Below, one piece after another: positions 35,160 to 43,869 of a stretch of 64,000 nucleotides of DNA (the stretch's first letter is position 1; every line of letters begins with the position of its first letter). The position numbers were made by a program, and so were the translations under genes. This stretch comes from Cytophagales bacterium (GTDB lineage Bacteria; Bacteroidota; Bacteroidia; Cytophagales; Spirosomataceae). The notes below the pieces were generated by a model. It made no database searches, had not been told where the DNA came from, and saw only the letters and a list, made by a program, of their open reading frames with translations. Location: the NCBI GenBank assembly GCA_004292855.1, contig RDXN01000036.1:62001-126000 (forward strand). Direction: 5' to 3'.

Positions 35160-37523
35160 CTACGCCACTTTGTCCCCACTCCTGCGCTTCTCCACCGTCA
35201 GCAAGAACGCGGGGAGCAAAATCAGGTTCGAGGCCATGCCCATGAGCAGGGTGATCGACACCAAAATGCCCAGCGCAACCGTCCCCTGAAACGTGGAGGC
35301 CGTGAAGATGGCGAAACCCGCAAACAGGATGATGGCCGTGTAGAACATGCTCAAGCCCGTGAAGCGGATTGTTCGGCTAACGGCCTCGGCAATGCTCGTG
35401 CTGGGGTTACGGAGTTCGTCGCGGTATTTGGTAATGAAATAGATGGTTCCGTCGGACGAGAGACCGAAGGCGATGCTGAAAATCAGGATAGTCGAGGGTT
35501 TCAGATTAATGCCAAAATAGCCCATCAGGCCCGCCGTAACAATGAGCGGCACAATGCTCGGCAGAATGGCAATCAGGCTCAGGCGTACGTCGCGGAGGAG
35601 CAGAATCATGATACCACAAACGAGTAAAATAGCCAGAGCCGTACTCTCGGCCAGATTCTTGAGCAGATAATCATTACCCCGTGTGAACACCACGCTGTTG
35701 CCCGTAATCCGCACGTCGTAGCTTTCTTCGGGGGCCACGCGCTGTCCAGTCGAGGCATCGACGTTGAAAATAGAGTCGGCTTTGGGTTGGAGTTGGGCGA
35801 GGAGTTGCTTGATGCGGACCGTGCCGATGTCGGCCATCTGGAAACTCACGCGGGTATAGCGACGAGTGCTGTCGAGAAAGCCTTTAAAGCGATTTTCGGA
35901 CCCTTTAAGTTGGGGAGCGTAAGAAGCCAGTTTGTTCAGTTCGAGCGCGGGCGGCAGGATGTAGTATTTCGGGTCGCCCCCGCGATAGCCCTGGTAAAAA
36001 AACTTCAAAGCCTCCACCACCGACAGCGGCTTGGTGAACTCCGGGTATTTGGCCACCTCTCGTTGCAAGAGCCGGATTTTGGTCAGGGTTTGGGGCGTCA
36101 GCACGCGGCCCGGCTGCTTGGCGTCGATGTGTACCTCGAACGGCAAAACACCCCGGAAATGTTTCTCAAAGAACTTGAGATCGGTGTAAATCGGGTCGTT
36201 TTTGGGCAGATCGTCGACCACAAACCCGATGGCCTTCACGCGTAGCATTCCCACCACGCCAAACACCACTGCGCCCACGATAAACCAATAGATGACCGTT
36301 CGGCGGTGAGCCACCATGTCGTTGACCCACGCCAGAAACCCGTTGATACGTCGGCGGTCCATGTGCCCGCGTTTTTTCTCCGACGGTTCAGGCAGGTAAC
36401 TGAAAATAATGGGCACCAGGATCAACGACACGAGGTAAGTGCTCATAATACCCAGCGCAGCCACCAACCCGAATTCGAGCAAAAGCGGGCTGCTGGTGAA
36501 GTAAAACACGAAAAAGCCGATGCTCGTGGTCACGTTGGCGAAGAACGTGGTTTCGCCCACTTTCTCGGCAGCAATTGCCAACGCTTCAATTTTTTTACGC
36601 TCCCGATTTAGCTCCTCGTGGTATCGGTTCAGCAGAAAAATGGCGTTTGGAATGCCGATGACGATGATTAGCGGGGGAATAAGGCCTGTAAGTAAAGTGA
36701 TCTTATAGCCGAGCAACACAATGTAGCCCGTGGCCCAGATTACGCCCACACTCACCACCGCAATGGCGGCTATGACTACTGTGATCGACCGGAAAAAGTA
36801 GAGCAGAATAAGGGCCGTAACCAAAAACGCCAGCCCCATGAACAGGATCATCTCGTTGCTGACCTTTGCTGTAAACTCGGTGCGGATGTAGGGCATCCCC
36901 GACAGATGCACCTCCATGCTATGTTGTTCGCCAAACTGACGGGCTTCAGCCTGAATTTTCCGTACAATATCAATCCGACCGTGGGTGTTCAGTTCGGCCT
37001 GATCGAATGTGATAGCCATCAGGTGTGCCCCTTTTCCGCTAGCGGTAGCCGCGCTATCCTGTACAAACCCCTCATAAAACGGCAACGAAGCCAGTTTCGC
37101 CCGGATGCTATCTACAGTAATTTGATCAGTGGGTTTGCGCGATACGAGCGGCTTGAACTTAAACTTGCCAGTGCTATCGTCGCGGACTACTTCGTACAGA
37201 CTGGCGTTCGAAACTACGTCTTTAACGCCGTCGATGGCCTTGATACGCGCATTCAGGTCGTACCAGTCGTTGAAAAACGCTTGCTGGTACATCTTGTCAG
37301 TCTCAACGCCCAGCACCATCACGTTACCATCCTCACCATAGCGTGCTTTGAAGCCCTCGTACAATTGAAAATCGGGATCGCTTACAGGCAGAATTTTGGC
37401 TAGTTCGTACGAGAGTTGAATCCGGCTAGCCTGAAAGCCCATAAAGGCCGTGCCAAGCAGGACCACGGACAGGAGCAGGATTCGATTTTTGAGGATGAAT
37501 ACGGAGACGCGGTGCCAGAACAT
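35160..37523 (-). CDS. MMPL/RND-family exporter with sterol-sensing-like architecture
   Basis: 787 residues. The duplicated RND layout is clear: one N-terminal helix (ILKNRILLLSVVLLG), a periplasmic domain (about 35-215), helices 2-6, a cytoplasmic loop, helix 7 (YWFIVGAVVFGVVGML), a second periplasmic domain (about 440-640) and helices 8-12. GLIPPLIIVIGIPNAIFLLNRYH and SIAFGLSSDGTIYFITKYRDE are the two repeated helix-4 regions. Family members export lipids, hopanoids or hydrophobic compounds. No membrane-fusion partner is next to it. The gene lies alone. Confidence 0.9.
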   Translation of the reverse strand: MFWHRVSVFILKNRILLLSVVLLGTAFMGFQASRIQLSYELAKILPVSDPDFQLYEGFKARYGEDGNVMVLGVETDKMYQQAFFNDWYDLNARIKAIDGVKDVVSNASLYEVVRDDSTGKFKFKPLVSRKPTDQITVDSIRAKLASLPFYEGFVQDSAATASGKGAHLMAITFDQAELNTHGRIDIVRKIQAEARQFGEQHSMEVHLSGMPYIRTEFTAKVSNEMILFMGLAFLVTALILLYFFRSITVVIAAIAVVSVGVIWATGYIVLLGYKITLLTGLIPPLIIVIGIPNAIFLLNRYHEELNRERKKIEALAIAAEKVGETTFFANVTTSIGFFVFYFTSSPLLLEFGLVAALGIMSTYLVSLILVPIIFSYLPEPSEKKRGHMDRRRINGFLAWVNDMVAHRRTVIYWFIVGAVVFGVVGMLRVKAIGFVVDDLPKNDPIYTDLKFFEKHFRGVLPFEVHIDAKQPGRVLTPQTLTKIRLLQREVAKYPEFTKPLSVVEALKFFYQGYRGGDPKYYILPPALELNKLASYAPQLKGSENRFKGFLDSTRRYTRVSFQMADIGTVRIKQLLAQLQPKADSIFNVDASTGQRVAPEESYDVRITGNSVVFTRGNDYLLKNLAESTALAILLVCGIMILLLRDVRLSLIAILPSIVPLIVTAGLMGYFGINLKPSTILIFSIAFGLSSDGTIYFITKYRDELRNPSTSIAEAVSRTIRFTGLSMFYTAIILFAGFAIFTASTFQGTVALGILVSITLLMGMASNLILLPAFLLTVEKRRSGDKVA

Positions 37524-37737
37524 GCCGAAATACGCAGTGGGGTCAATTGGGGCCGCAAGTTAGCGGGTTTTGCCCACAAAAAGCGACGTGCGGTCTGTCG
37601 CCCATCCGGGCAATCGACCGCGCGTCAATTCATACAGAACCAGATATCCATACTCACCGCTAACGAATGAGAAAGTAATGGAGAACTTTTAAGGGGGCGT
37701 ACGTGTCAAACAAATAGTGCCTTTACCGTCGCTCTGT

Positions 37738-38940
37738 ATGACACGTGCTGAAAAACTTCTCCTCTTCGTACTCTCCTGCCTGAATTTTACCCACATCATG
37801 GACTTCATGATTATGATGCCGATGGGGCCGCAATTGATGCGCTTTTTTAGCTTAAGTCCACAGCAATTCAGCTTCATCGTGTCGGCTTACAGTCTCAGCG
37901 CGGGCATCTCGGGCTTTTTGTTCTCTTTCTGGGCCGACCGTTTTCCGCGCAAGTACATTCTGTTGGTAGCCTATTCGGGTTTTGTGATCGGGACTATTGG
38001 TTGCGGGTTGGCACCTACGTTTACAATGCTCGTTGTGGCACGTACGGTTGCCGGCATGTTTGGGGGCGTAATTGGTGCGCAGGTGTTATCCATCGTGAGC
38101 GACAAGTTCTCGTACGAACGTCGGGCACAGGCCATGTCGATTGTCATGACCGCGTTTTCGGTGGCTTCCGTCATCGGCGTGCCAGTGGGTTTATATCTGG
38201 CCACAACGTTTACCTGGCATGCTCCTTTTCTGGTCGTTGGGGCAATGGGGCTGGGCGTTATTCTTCTGATTATCAAGTTCGTCCCCCGGCTCGACGAGCA
38301 CCTGGAGCAAATGCCTGAAGGTGGACACCGAAACCCGTTTGCCGTTGTTACGAATATCCTCCAAAACCCTAATCAGCTTCGCGCTTTGTGGCTCACAAGC
38401 ACCATCATGCTGGGGCATTTCAGTATCATTCCGTTTATCTCGCCTTCTCTGGTTCAAAACGTAGGCTTTGGCGAAAAAGACCTGTACCTGATTTATGCCG
38501 TGGGGGGTGCGCTCACGATTTTCTCGGCCCCGGTCGTGGGTAAAATCGCCGATCAACGCGGTAAGCTGCCTGTGTTTATCGTGTTCGCGATTCTATCGTT
38601 GTTGCCTATCTATCTCATCACCAACATGCCTCCGTCATCGATGACCTACGTGCTGTTTGTAGCTGGGCTGTTCTTCATTTTCTCCAACGGGCGGCTCATC
38701 CCTACGCAAGCCATGACCTCGTCGGTGGTATCGCCCCAACAGCGGGGCGGCTTCATGAGCATCAACCAGTCGTTGCAACTGCTCATGCAATCGGTGGCCA
38801 CCTACGGCGCGGGTCTCATTATCCAGAAGGGGCCACAAGGTCAACTTCTGCACTACCCTACAGTTGGTTTTCTGGCAATGGCGTTCATCTTCGCCAGCAT
38901 CTTCATCGCCCGAACCGTCAAGCCGATTGAGGCACTTTAA
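37738..38940 (+). CDS. MFS transporter
   Basis: 400 residues with 12 helices. The ATG at 37738 is preferred to a GTG at 37717, since residues from MTRAEKLLLFVLSCLNFTHIMDF fit a drug-exporter N-terminus. The Asp in helix 1 (MDFMIMMPMGP) and motif A-like FWADRFPRKYILL in loop 2-3 are visible. Relatives are sugar/arabinose or drug efflux permeases of the DHA1 group. It ends 47 bases before a MarR gene whose promoter and dyad lie in the gap. Confidence 0.87.
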   Translation: MTRAEKLLLFVLSCLNFTHIMDFMIMMPMGPQLMRFFSLSPQQFSFIVSAYSLSAGISGFLFSFWADRFPRKYILLVAYSGFVIGTIGCGLAPTFTMLVVARTVAGMFGGVIGAQVLSIVSDKFSYERRAQAMSIVMTAFSVASVIGVPVGLYLATTFTWHAPFLVVGAMGLGVILLIIKFVPRLDEHLEQMPEGGHRNPFAVVTNILQNPNQLRALWLTSTIMLGHFSIIPFISPSLVQNVGFGEKDLYLIYAVGGALTIFSAPVVGKIADQRGKLPVFIVFAILSLLPIYLITNMPPSSMTYVLFVAGLFFIFSNGRLIPTQAMTSSVVSPQQRGGFMSINQSLQLLMQSVATYGAGLIIQKGPQGQLLHYPTVGFLAMAFIFASIFIARTVKPIEAL

Positions 38941-38944
38941 AATC

Positions 38945-38983
38945 AGTATGCTTGCATACTATCTCAAATTCTTCGTAGTTTTG
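38945..38983 (+). promoter_or_regulatory. promoter and candidate operator of the MarR gene
   Basis: AGTATGC-TT-GCATACT (38945-38960) is a perfect 16-base dyad. It overlaps TTG (38952-38954), which is 21 bases before TAGTTTTG (38976-38983), an exact Bacteroidota promoter pair. A MarR dimer bound here would cover the -33 element, so self-repression is the simplest model. The -7 box ends four bases before the ATG at 38988. Confidence 0.6.
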
Positions 38984-38987
38984 TACA

Positions 38988-39482
38988 ATGAATGCGAGAG
39001 GGGAAACAGGCATGAAAAAGGAGAAGACCGTTGATTTCCACATCAAATGGAGTTGGCATTCGATCTCACGGATGTACAACGCCTATGCGGCCAAGTACGA
39101 CATGACGATGGCGATTGGCTATGTCTTGCTCAACATCGACTCCGAAACAGGTACCCCTGCTACTAAAATTGGCCCGGCCTTAGGCATGGAACCGCGCAGC
39201 CTGGTCAGAATGCTCAAAAGCCTGGAAGAGCGCGGGTGGGTGCGTCGGGAAATCGACGATAACGACAAGCGATTTGTCCGAATCGTGCTGACTGAAGAGG
39301 GTCGCCGTCGGCGCGAGATGGCACGGGAAGGCGTAATCCTGTTCAACCGGACCATCCGCGACCGGATTCCCCTCGACAAGTTGGTGACGTTTTTTGAAGT
39401 GATCAAAGAGATCAACTTGGTCGTCGACGAGGAGAATCAGAAAATCAAAGCCAACGAAGCCGAAGAACTTACGTTTGACTAA
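38988..39482 (+). CDS. MarR-family transcriptional regulator
   Basis: 164 residues. The winged helix covers ATKIGPALGMEPRSLVRMLKSLEERGWVRREID, with the wing DNDKRFVRIVLTEEGRR typical of MarR. The N-terminal HIKWSWHSISRMYNAYAAKYDMTM resembles regulators found beside beta-oxidation genes in Bacteroidota. A second ATG at 39012 would start at MKKEKTV; with the promoter only four bases before 38988, either leaderless translation from 38988 or a short leader before 39012 is possible. A FadN gene follows after one inserted gene. The target could be fad, the MFS gene, or only itself. Confidence 0.87.
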   Translation: MNARGETGMKKEKTVDFHIKWSWHSISRMYNAYAAKYDMTMAIGYVLLNIDSETGTPATKIGPALGMEPRSLVRMLKSLEERGWVRREIDDNDKRFVRIVLTEEGRRRREMAREGVILFNRTIRDRIPLDKLVTFFEVIKEINLVVDEENQKIKANEAEELTFD

Positions 39483-39498
39483 CCCAAGCAACTTCTAA

Positions 39499-40092
39499 AT
39501 GCTAACGCTCAACGCACCTAACGCCACCGAGAACCTGATGCAGTTTGTCAGGCTGATGGAGGTCGTAGATAGTTTGTATCGAGCCAACCCGCACAACCCA
39601 AACAAGTCAATGGACATTAGCTGCGCCGACGTACAGACACTTTTCGAGAGTTTTAATCGGCACAGCGTTCGGTATTTGTTAGTGGGTGGTTTGGCGGGGG
39701 TCGTGCATGGACACGTGCGAGCCACGCAAGACCTTGACCTGTGGATTCAGGTGGGTGATGCAAACAAAGACCGTTTGATTCTAGCGTTACAGGAAAACGA
39801 AGTAGCCGGAGCCGAATTGCTTAAAAATACGCCACTCTTGTTTGGCTGGACGAGCGTTATTACAGGTAAGCATGGCCTCACGCTCGATATGGGCCACGCT
39901 CTGAAAGCCTTTGGCGAACTGGATTTTGATGCTTGTCATGGGCGATCCTTGCAAGCATCATTTGGTGGCGTCCCCTTCCGGGTAATTCACTTGAACGATC
40001 TAATCCAGGAGAAACAAGCCACCGGACGTCTGAAGGACTTAGCCGATGTAGAAGAATTAGAGAAACTTAGAATAAATAAGGACGTGGAATGA
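39499..40092 (+). CDS. nucleotidyltransferase-fold protein (AbiEii/MNT-like)
   Basis: 197 residues. The segment VRYLLVGGLAGVVHGHVRATQDLDLWI is the signature of the nucleotidyltransferase fold, with the GG loop and the paired Asp of DLDLW as metal ligands. It resembles the DUF1814/AbiEii and minimal nucleotidyltransferase group, which occurs in abortive infection and toxin-antitoxin systems but also as lone genes. An internal ATG at 39610 (MDISCADVQ) would give a more typical start; the 37 residues before it (ending NPHNPNKS) are unmatched. No antitoxin or HEPN partner is next to it. It stands between MarR and FadN. Confidence 0.72.
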   Translation: MLTLNAPNATENLMQFVRLMEVVDSLYRANPHNPNKSMDISCADVQTLFESFNRHSVRYLLVGGLAGVVHGHVRATQDLDLWIQVGDANKDRLILALQENEVAGAELLKNTPLLFGWTSVITGKHGLTLDMGHALKAFGELDFDACHGRSLQASFGGVPFRVIHLNDLIQEKQATGRLKDLADVEELEKLRINKDVE

Positions 40093-40098
40093 GTCAGT

Positions 40099-40209
40099 TT
40101 TTTTGTCATGGCTCCGGCCACCCGGCCCGAAGAATGAGGGATCTAGTTCAACAACACTAAAGTTGACTATAGATAAACTAGATCCCTCCGTTGTCGGGAT
40201 GACAAAAAA
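40099..40209. repeat. palindromic dispersed-type intergenic repeat
   Basis: Outer arms TTTTTTGTCAT (40099-40109) and ATGACAAAAAA (40199-40209) and inner arms GAGGGATCTAGTT (40136-40148) and AACTAGATCCCTC (40176-40188) are exact pairs. The right half, read in reverse, is GTCATCCCGACAACGGAGGGATC, of the kind found repeatedly between genes in Bacteroidota. The A and T tracts at the ends could support termination both ways. Confidence 0.65.
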
Positions 40210-40238
40210 CCGTCCGTATTACCAATCCCAATCAACAA

Positions 40239-42692
40239 ATGGAAGCAACCCTGCAAAAACCAGTCACACAAACGAAAAACCGGACCATTCGGCGCGTAGC
40301 CGTACTGGGGTCGGGTATCATGGGATCACGCATTGCGGCCCACTTCGCTAATATTGGCCTCGACGTGCTGCTGTTAGACATTATTCCCAACGCGCTTAAT
40401 CCTGCCGAGGAAGCCAAAAAACTAACGCTCGAAAGCCCCGCCGTCCGCAACCGGATTGTGAACGACGCATTCCAGGCTATGCTCAAGGCGTCGCCTGCGG
40501 CCCTGTACAGCCCCAAGTTTGCCGACCGCATCAAGCTCGGAAACTTCGACGATAACCTCAAAGAACTGGCTAACCAGGACTGGATTATTGAGGCCGTTGT
40601 GGAGCGGCTCGACATCAAGCGGTCGTTGTATGAGCGTGTAGAGGCAGTTCGCAAACCCGGAACGCTGATTTCCACCAACACATCGGGCATTCCAATGCAC
40701 TTGCTGGCCGAAGGACGGTCCGAAGATTTTCGGCGGCATTTCTGCGGGACGCACTTTTTCAACCCGCCCCGCTACCTGCGCCTGCTCGAAATTATACCGC
40801 TCGCCGATGCGACTGGCCCCGATACCGACCCCGCCATCATCGACTTTTTGATGAATTACGGCGATCTGTACCTCGGCAAAACGACCGTGTTGTGCAAAGA
40901 CACGCCCGGTTTTATTGCCAACCGTTTGGGCATTCAGTCTCTCGTGCAAACCATCCGCGTCGCCGAAGACCTCGGCCTGACCGTGGAGGAGGTCGACAAA
41001 CTGACCGGACCGGTGGTTGGGCGGCCCAAGTCGGGTACGTTCCGGTTATCGGACGTGGTGGGTCTGGACACGACCGTTAACGTGGCCAACAACCTTGTCA
41101 AGATGGAGCATGATGAGTCGCGGGAGTCGTTTCAGTTGACACCGTCGATGCAGAAGTTGATGGAGAACAAGTGGCTCGGCGACAAGACCAGTCAGGGTTA
41201 TTACAAGAAAACCAAAGACGCGAACGGCAAGACTGAGATTCTGGCTCTTGACCTCAAAACGTTCGAGTATAAGCCTTCTGCGAAGGGCACCAAGTTTGCC
41301 ACGCTCGAAAGCACCAAAGCCATCGACAACCTGCGCAAGCGGTTCTCGGTGTTGCTGGCTGGCAAAGACAACGCGGGCGAGTTTTACCGGCGCACGTTCG
41401 CCGATGGGTTCGCCTATGCCACCCACCGCATCCCCGAAATTTCGGACGAACTCTACCGCATCGACGCGGCCATCACGACCGGCTTCGGCTGGCAGATGGG
41501 CCTGTTCGAGACCTGGGACGCGGTTGGTATTCAGAAGGGTCTCGAACTAATTGAGTCGCAAGGCAAGAAACCGGCCCAATGGGTGTACGACATGATTGCC
41601 GGTGGCTTTGGTGCGTTTTACAAATCCGAAGGCGGCAAGAAGAAGTACTACGACATTCCGTCGAAAAGCTACAAGGTAATTCCCGGCACGGAGTCGTTCA
41701 CGATTCTCGAAAACCTGAGCGACAACATCGTTTGGAAAAACGCGGGAGCCGCTCTCTACGACATCGGCGACGGTATTCTGAACCTCGAATTCCGCTCTAA
41801 AATGAACACGTTTGGGGCCGAGGTGATCGAAGGTCTCCAAAAGTCGATCAGCCTGGCCGAGAAGGATTTCCGGGGTCTGGTGATTGGCAACGAATCGACG
41901 GAAGCGTTTTCGGCGGGGGCCAATTTGGCGACGCTGTTCATGTTCGCCATCGAGCAGGAGTTTGATGAGATCAACCTGATGATCGCGCAATTCCAGCAAA
42001 CCATGATGCGGGCGCGGTACTCGTCGATCCCAGTCGTGGGCGCCCCCCACACGCTTGCTCTCGGTGGCGGCTGCGAGCTGAACCTCCACGCCGACCGCGT
42101 GGTGGCACACTCAGAAACGTACATGGGTCTCGTGGAAGTCGGCGTTGGCCTGATTCCGGCGGGAGGTGGCACCAAAGAAATGGCCGCCCGCGCCAGCGAT
42201 CTCTACCAAACCGGCGACCCTGAGTTGAACATCCTGCAAAGTGTGTTCATGAACATCGCGACGGCCAAAGTGTCGACCTCGGCGCAAGAAGCGAAGGAGA
42301 TGAACTACATCCGGCCAACGGACCAGATTGTGCTGAACCGTAGCCGCCTGATTGCCGAAGCCAAGCAAGCCGCCATCGAACTCGCCGAGAACGGCTACGT
42401 GCAACCCAAGCCCCGCAACGACATTAAGGTGCAGGGCAAAACGGGTATCGCCCTGTTCCGGGCGGGCGTCACGGCCATGCACATGGGCCGCTACATCTCT
42501 GACCACGACCGCAAAATTGCCGACAAACTTGCCTACGTAATCTGCGGTGGCGACCTCAGCAGCCCCCAAACTGTTACCGAGCAGTACCTTCTCGACCTGG
42601 AGCGCGAGGCTTTCCTATCGCTCGCGGGCGAAAAGAAAACGCTGGAGCGCATTCAGAGCCTGCTGCAAGGCGGCAAGCCGGTGCGGAATTAG
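40239..42692 (+). CDS. fadN: FadN-type 3-hydroxyacyl-CoA dehydrogenase/enoyl-CoA hydratase
   Basis: 817 residues. The domain order is dehydrogenase first, hydratase last, as in FadN of Bacillus, the reverse of FadB/FadJ. The NAD Rossmann motif VLGSGIMGSRIAAHFAN lies at about 21-37, SNTSGIPMH-like STNTSGIPMHLLAEG and the catalytic HFFNPPRYLRLLEIIP (His) follow, and a second HAD C-terminal domain (about 195-400). The C-terminal crotonase part has SAGANLATLF and GGGCELNLHADRVVAHSETYMGLVEVGVGLIPAGGG, which build the oxyanion hole and carry catalytic Glu residues. It performs two steps of fatty-acid beta-oxidation. The usual thiolase and acyl-CoA dehydrogenase partners do not follow; a strong terminator does. 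Confidence 0.93.
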   Translation: MEATLQKPVTQTKNRTIRRVAVLGSGIMGSRIAAHFANIGLDVLLLDIIPNALNPAEEAKKLTLESPAVRNRIVNDAFQAMLKASPAALYSPKFADRIKLGNFDDNLKELANQDWIIEAVVERLDIKRSLYERVEAVRKPGTLISTNTSGIPMHLLAEGRSEDFRRHFCGTHFFNPPRYLRLLEIIPLADATGPDTDPAIIDFLMNYGDLYLGKTTVLCKDTPGFIANRLGIQSLVQTIRVAEDLGLTVEEVDKLTGPVVGRPKSGTFRLSDVVGLDTTVNVANNLVKMEHDESRESFQLTPSMQKLMENKWLGDKTSQGYYKKTKDANGKTEILALDLKTFEYKPSAKGTKFATLESTKAIDNLRKRFSVLLAGKDNAGEFYRRTFADGFAYATHRIPEISDELYRIDAAITTGFGWQMGLFETWDAVGIQKGLELIESQGKKPAQWVYDMIAGGFGAFYKSEGGKKKYYDIPSKSYKVIPGTESFTILENLSDNIVWKNAGAALYDIGDGILNLEFRSKMNTFGAEVIEGLQKSISLAEKDFRGLVIGNESTEAFSAGANLATLFMFAIEQEFDEINLMIAQFQQTMMRARYSSIPVVGAPHTLALGGGCELNLHADRVVAHSETYMGLVEVGVGLIPAGGGTKEMAARASDLYQTGDPELNILQSVFMNIATAKVSTSAQEAKEMNYIRPTDQIVLNRSRLIAEAKQAAIELAENGYVQPKPRNDIKVQGKTGIALFRAGVTAMHMGRYISDHDRKIADKLAYVICGGDLSSPQTVTEQYLLDLEREAFLSLAGEKKTLERIQSLLQGGKPVRN

Positions 42693-42709
42693 AAATAAAT
42701 GGGAGTTAA

Positions 42710-42758
42710 AAAAAGGTCAAAGGCCAAGCTTAAAAAAAGCTTGGCCTTTGACCTTTTT
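42710..42758. terminator. bidirectional intrinsic terminator between fadN and pfkA
   Basis: Two 22-base arms, 42710-42731 and 42737-42758, are exact reverse complements with a five-A loop; A tracts and T tracts lie at the outer ends. It serves both convergent genes (stop of fadN at 42692, stop of pfkA at 42775). Confidence 0.95.
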
Positions 42759-42774
42759 GATTGATGATAGATCT

Positions 42775-43752
42775 CTACACCGACAAAATCTTCACCATCC
42801 GTAGCAGATCTTCGTTAATGGGTTTGGGAAGTCGGATGGTGTCGCGGAAAGGCGTGTAGACCAGTTCGTTGTTGATGACCCCGGCCATCACGTTTTTCTG
42901 GCCGGCCATCAATCCCTCCAAGGCACCGAGGCCCAGGCGGCTTGCCAGAATCCGGTCGTAGGCCGTGGGGATGCCCCCGCGCTGAATGTGGCCGAGCGTG
43001 GTTACGCGCATGTCGATGTCGGTTTCGGCCATTTGCTTGCGGATTTTTTCGGCTACTTCAACAGCGTTGCCTTCTTCTTCTCCCTCGGCTACCACAATAA
43101 TCGACGACGATTTTTGGCGACTCCAGCCCTGTTTCAACACGTTCACCACCTCCGAAATCGGCGTTAGTACTTCGGGCACCATCACCATTTCGGCCCCGCC
43201 CGCAATCCCCGACTGAATGGCGATGTAGCCCGAATCGCGGCCCATCACTTCAATAAAAAAGATGCGGTCGTGGGAGTCGGCGGTATCGCGGATTTTGTCG
43301 ATGGCTTCAAGGGCTGTGTTCACTGCCGTGTCGAAGCCAATCGTATGGTCGGTTCCGTAGAGGTCGTTGTCGATAGTGCCGGGTGCGCCCACAGTTGGAA
43401 TGCCGTATTCATCGTAGAAAATGGTGGCTCCAGTAAACGTACCGTTACCCCCTATGGCCACCAATCCTTCTATCCCGAATTTTTGAATCTGATCGTAGGC
43501 TTTTTTGCGACCCTCGGGCGTCATAAACTCCTTGCTCCGAGCCGACTTCAAGATGGTCCCCCCGCGCTGCACAATGTTGCTCACGGAGTGTGAAGTCATC
43601 TGAAATATATCGCCGTTTATCATCCCGTTGTACCCCCGGCGAATGCCAAACACTTCGAGACCGTGATACACTGACCCCCGAACTACGGCCCGGATACAAG
43701 CATTCATACCCGGTGCATCGCCCCCAGAGGTAAATACAGCGATTCGTTTCAT
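42775..43752 (-). CDS. pfkA: ATP-dependent 6-phosphofructokinase
   Basis: 325 residues, the bacterial PfkA length. It phosphorylates fructose 6-phosphate in glycolysis. Motifs in order: TSGGDAPGMNACIRAVVR (N-terminal ATP loop), FGIRRGYNGM, VAIGGNGTFTGA, PGTIDNDLYGTDHTIGFDTA with the catalytic Asp in TIDND, EVMGRDSGYIA, and VTTLGHIQRGGIPTAYDR. In E. coli the third motif reads GGDGS, its Asp contacting Mg2+; here it is GGNGT, read directly from codon AAC. The following Gly, typical for ATP use instead of pyrophosphate, is kept. A TAATTTTG box lies upstream at 43816. Confidence 0.95.
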   Translation of the reverse strand: MKRIAVFTSGGDAPGMNACIRAVVRGSVYHGLEVFGIRRGYNGMINGDIFQMTSHSVSNIVQRGGTILKSARSKEFMTPEGRKKAYDQIQKFGIEGLVAIGGNGTFTGATIFYDEYGIPTVGAPGTIDNDLYGTDHTIGFDTAVNTALEAIDKIRDTADSHDRIFFIEVMGRDSGYIAIQSGIAGGAEMVMVPEVLTPISEVVNVLKQGWSRQKSSSIIVVAEGEEEGNAVEVAEKIRKQMAETDIDMRVTTLGHIQRGGIPTAYDRILASRLGLGALEGLMAGQKNVMAGVINNELVYTPFRDTIRLPKPINEDLLRMVKILSV

Positions 43753-43815
43753 AGGTTAAGCCAATTTTTTAAAAGAAAAGGTCTAATTCAGCCAACAACA
43801 ATTGGTATTCGACCC

Positions 43816-43823
43816 CAAAATTA
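43816..43823 (-). promoter_or_regulatory. TAnnTTTG promoter box of pfkA
   Basis: TAATTTTG on the minus strand, 63 bases before the pfkA start, in the gap before the next gene upstream. No -33 TTG seen at the right distance; the region at 43841-43875 has GCGGAT-type repeats. Confidence 0.4.
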
Positions 43824-43869
43824 GAATTTAAAATGGGATAGGAACGCGGATGGAGCGGATGGAGTAGAT

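Noticed and set aside
37590-37621. GCGGTC/GACCGC imperfect hairpin between the MMPL and MFS genes
   Set aside because: Only 6+4 pairs with a symmetric internal loop and no T tract; not distinguishable from chance in GC-rich DNA.
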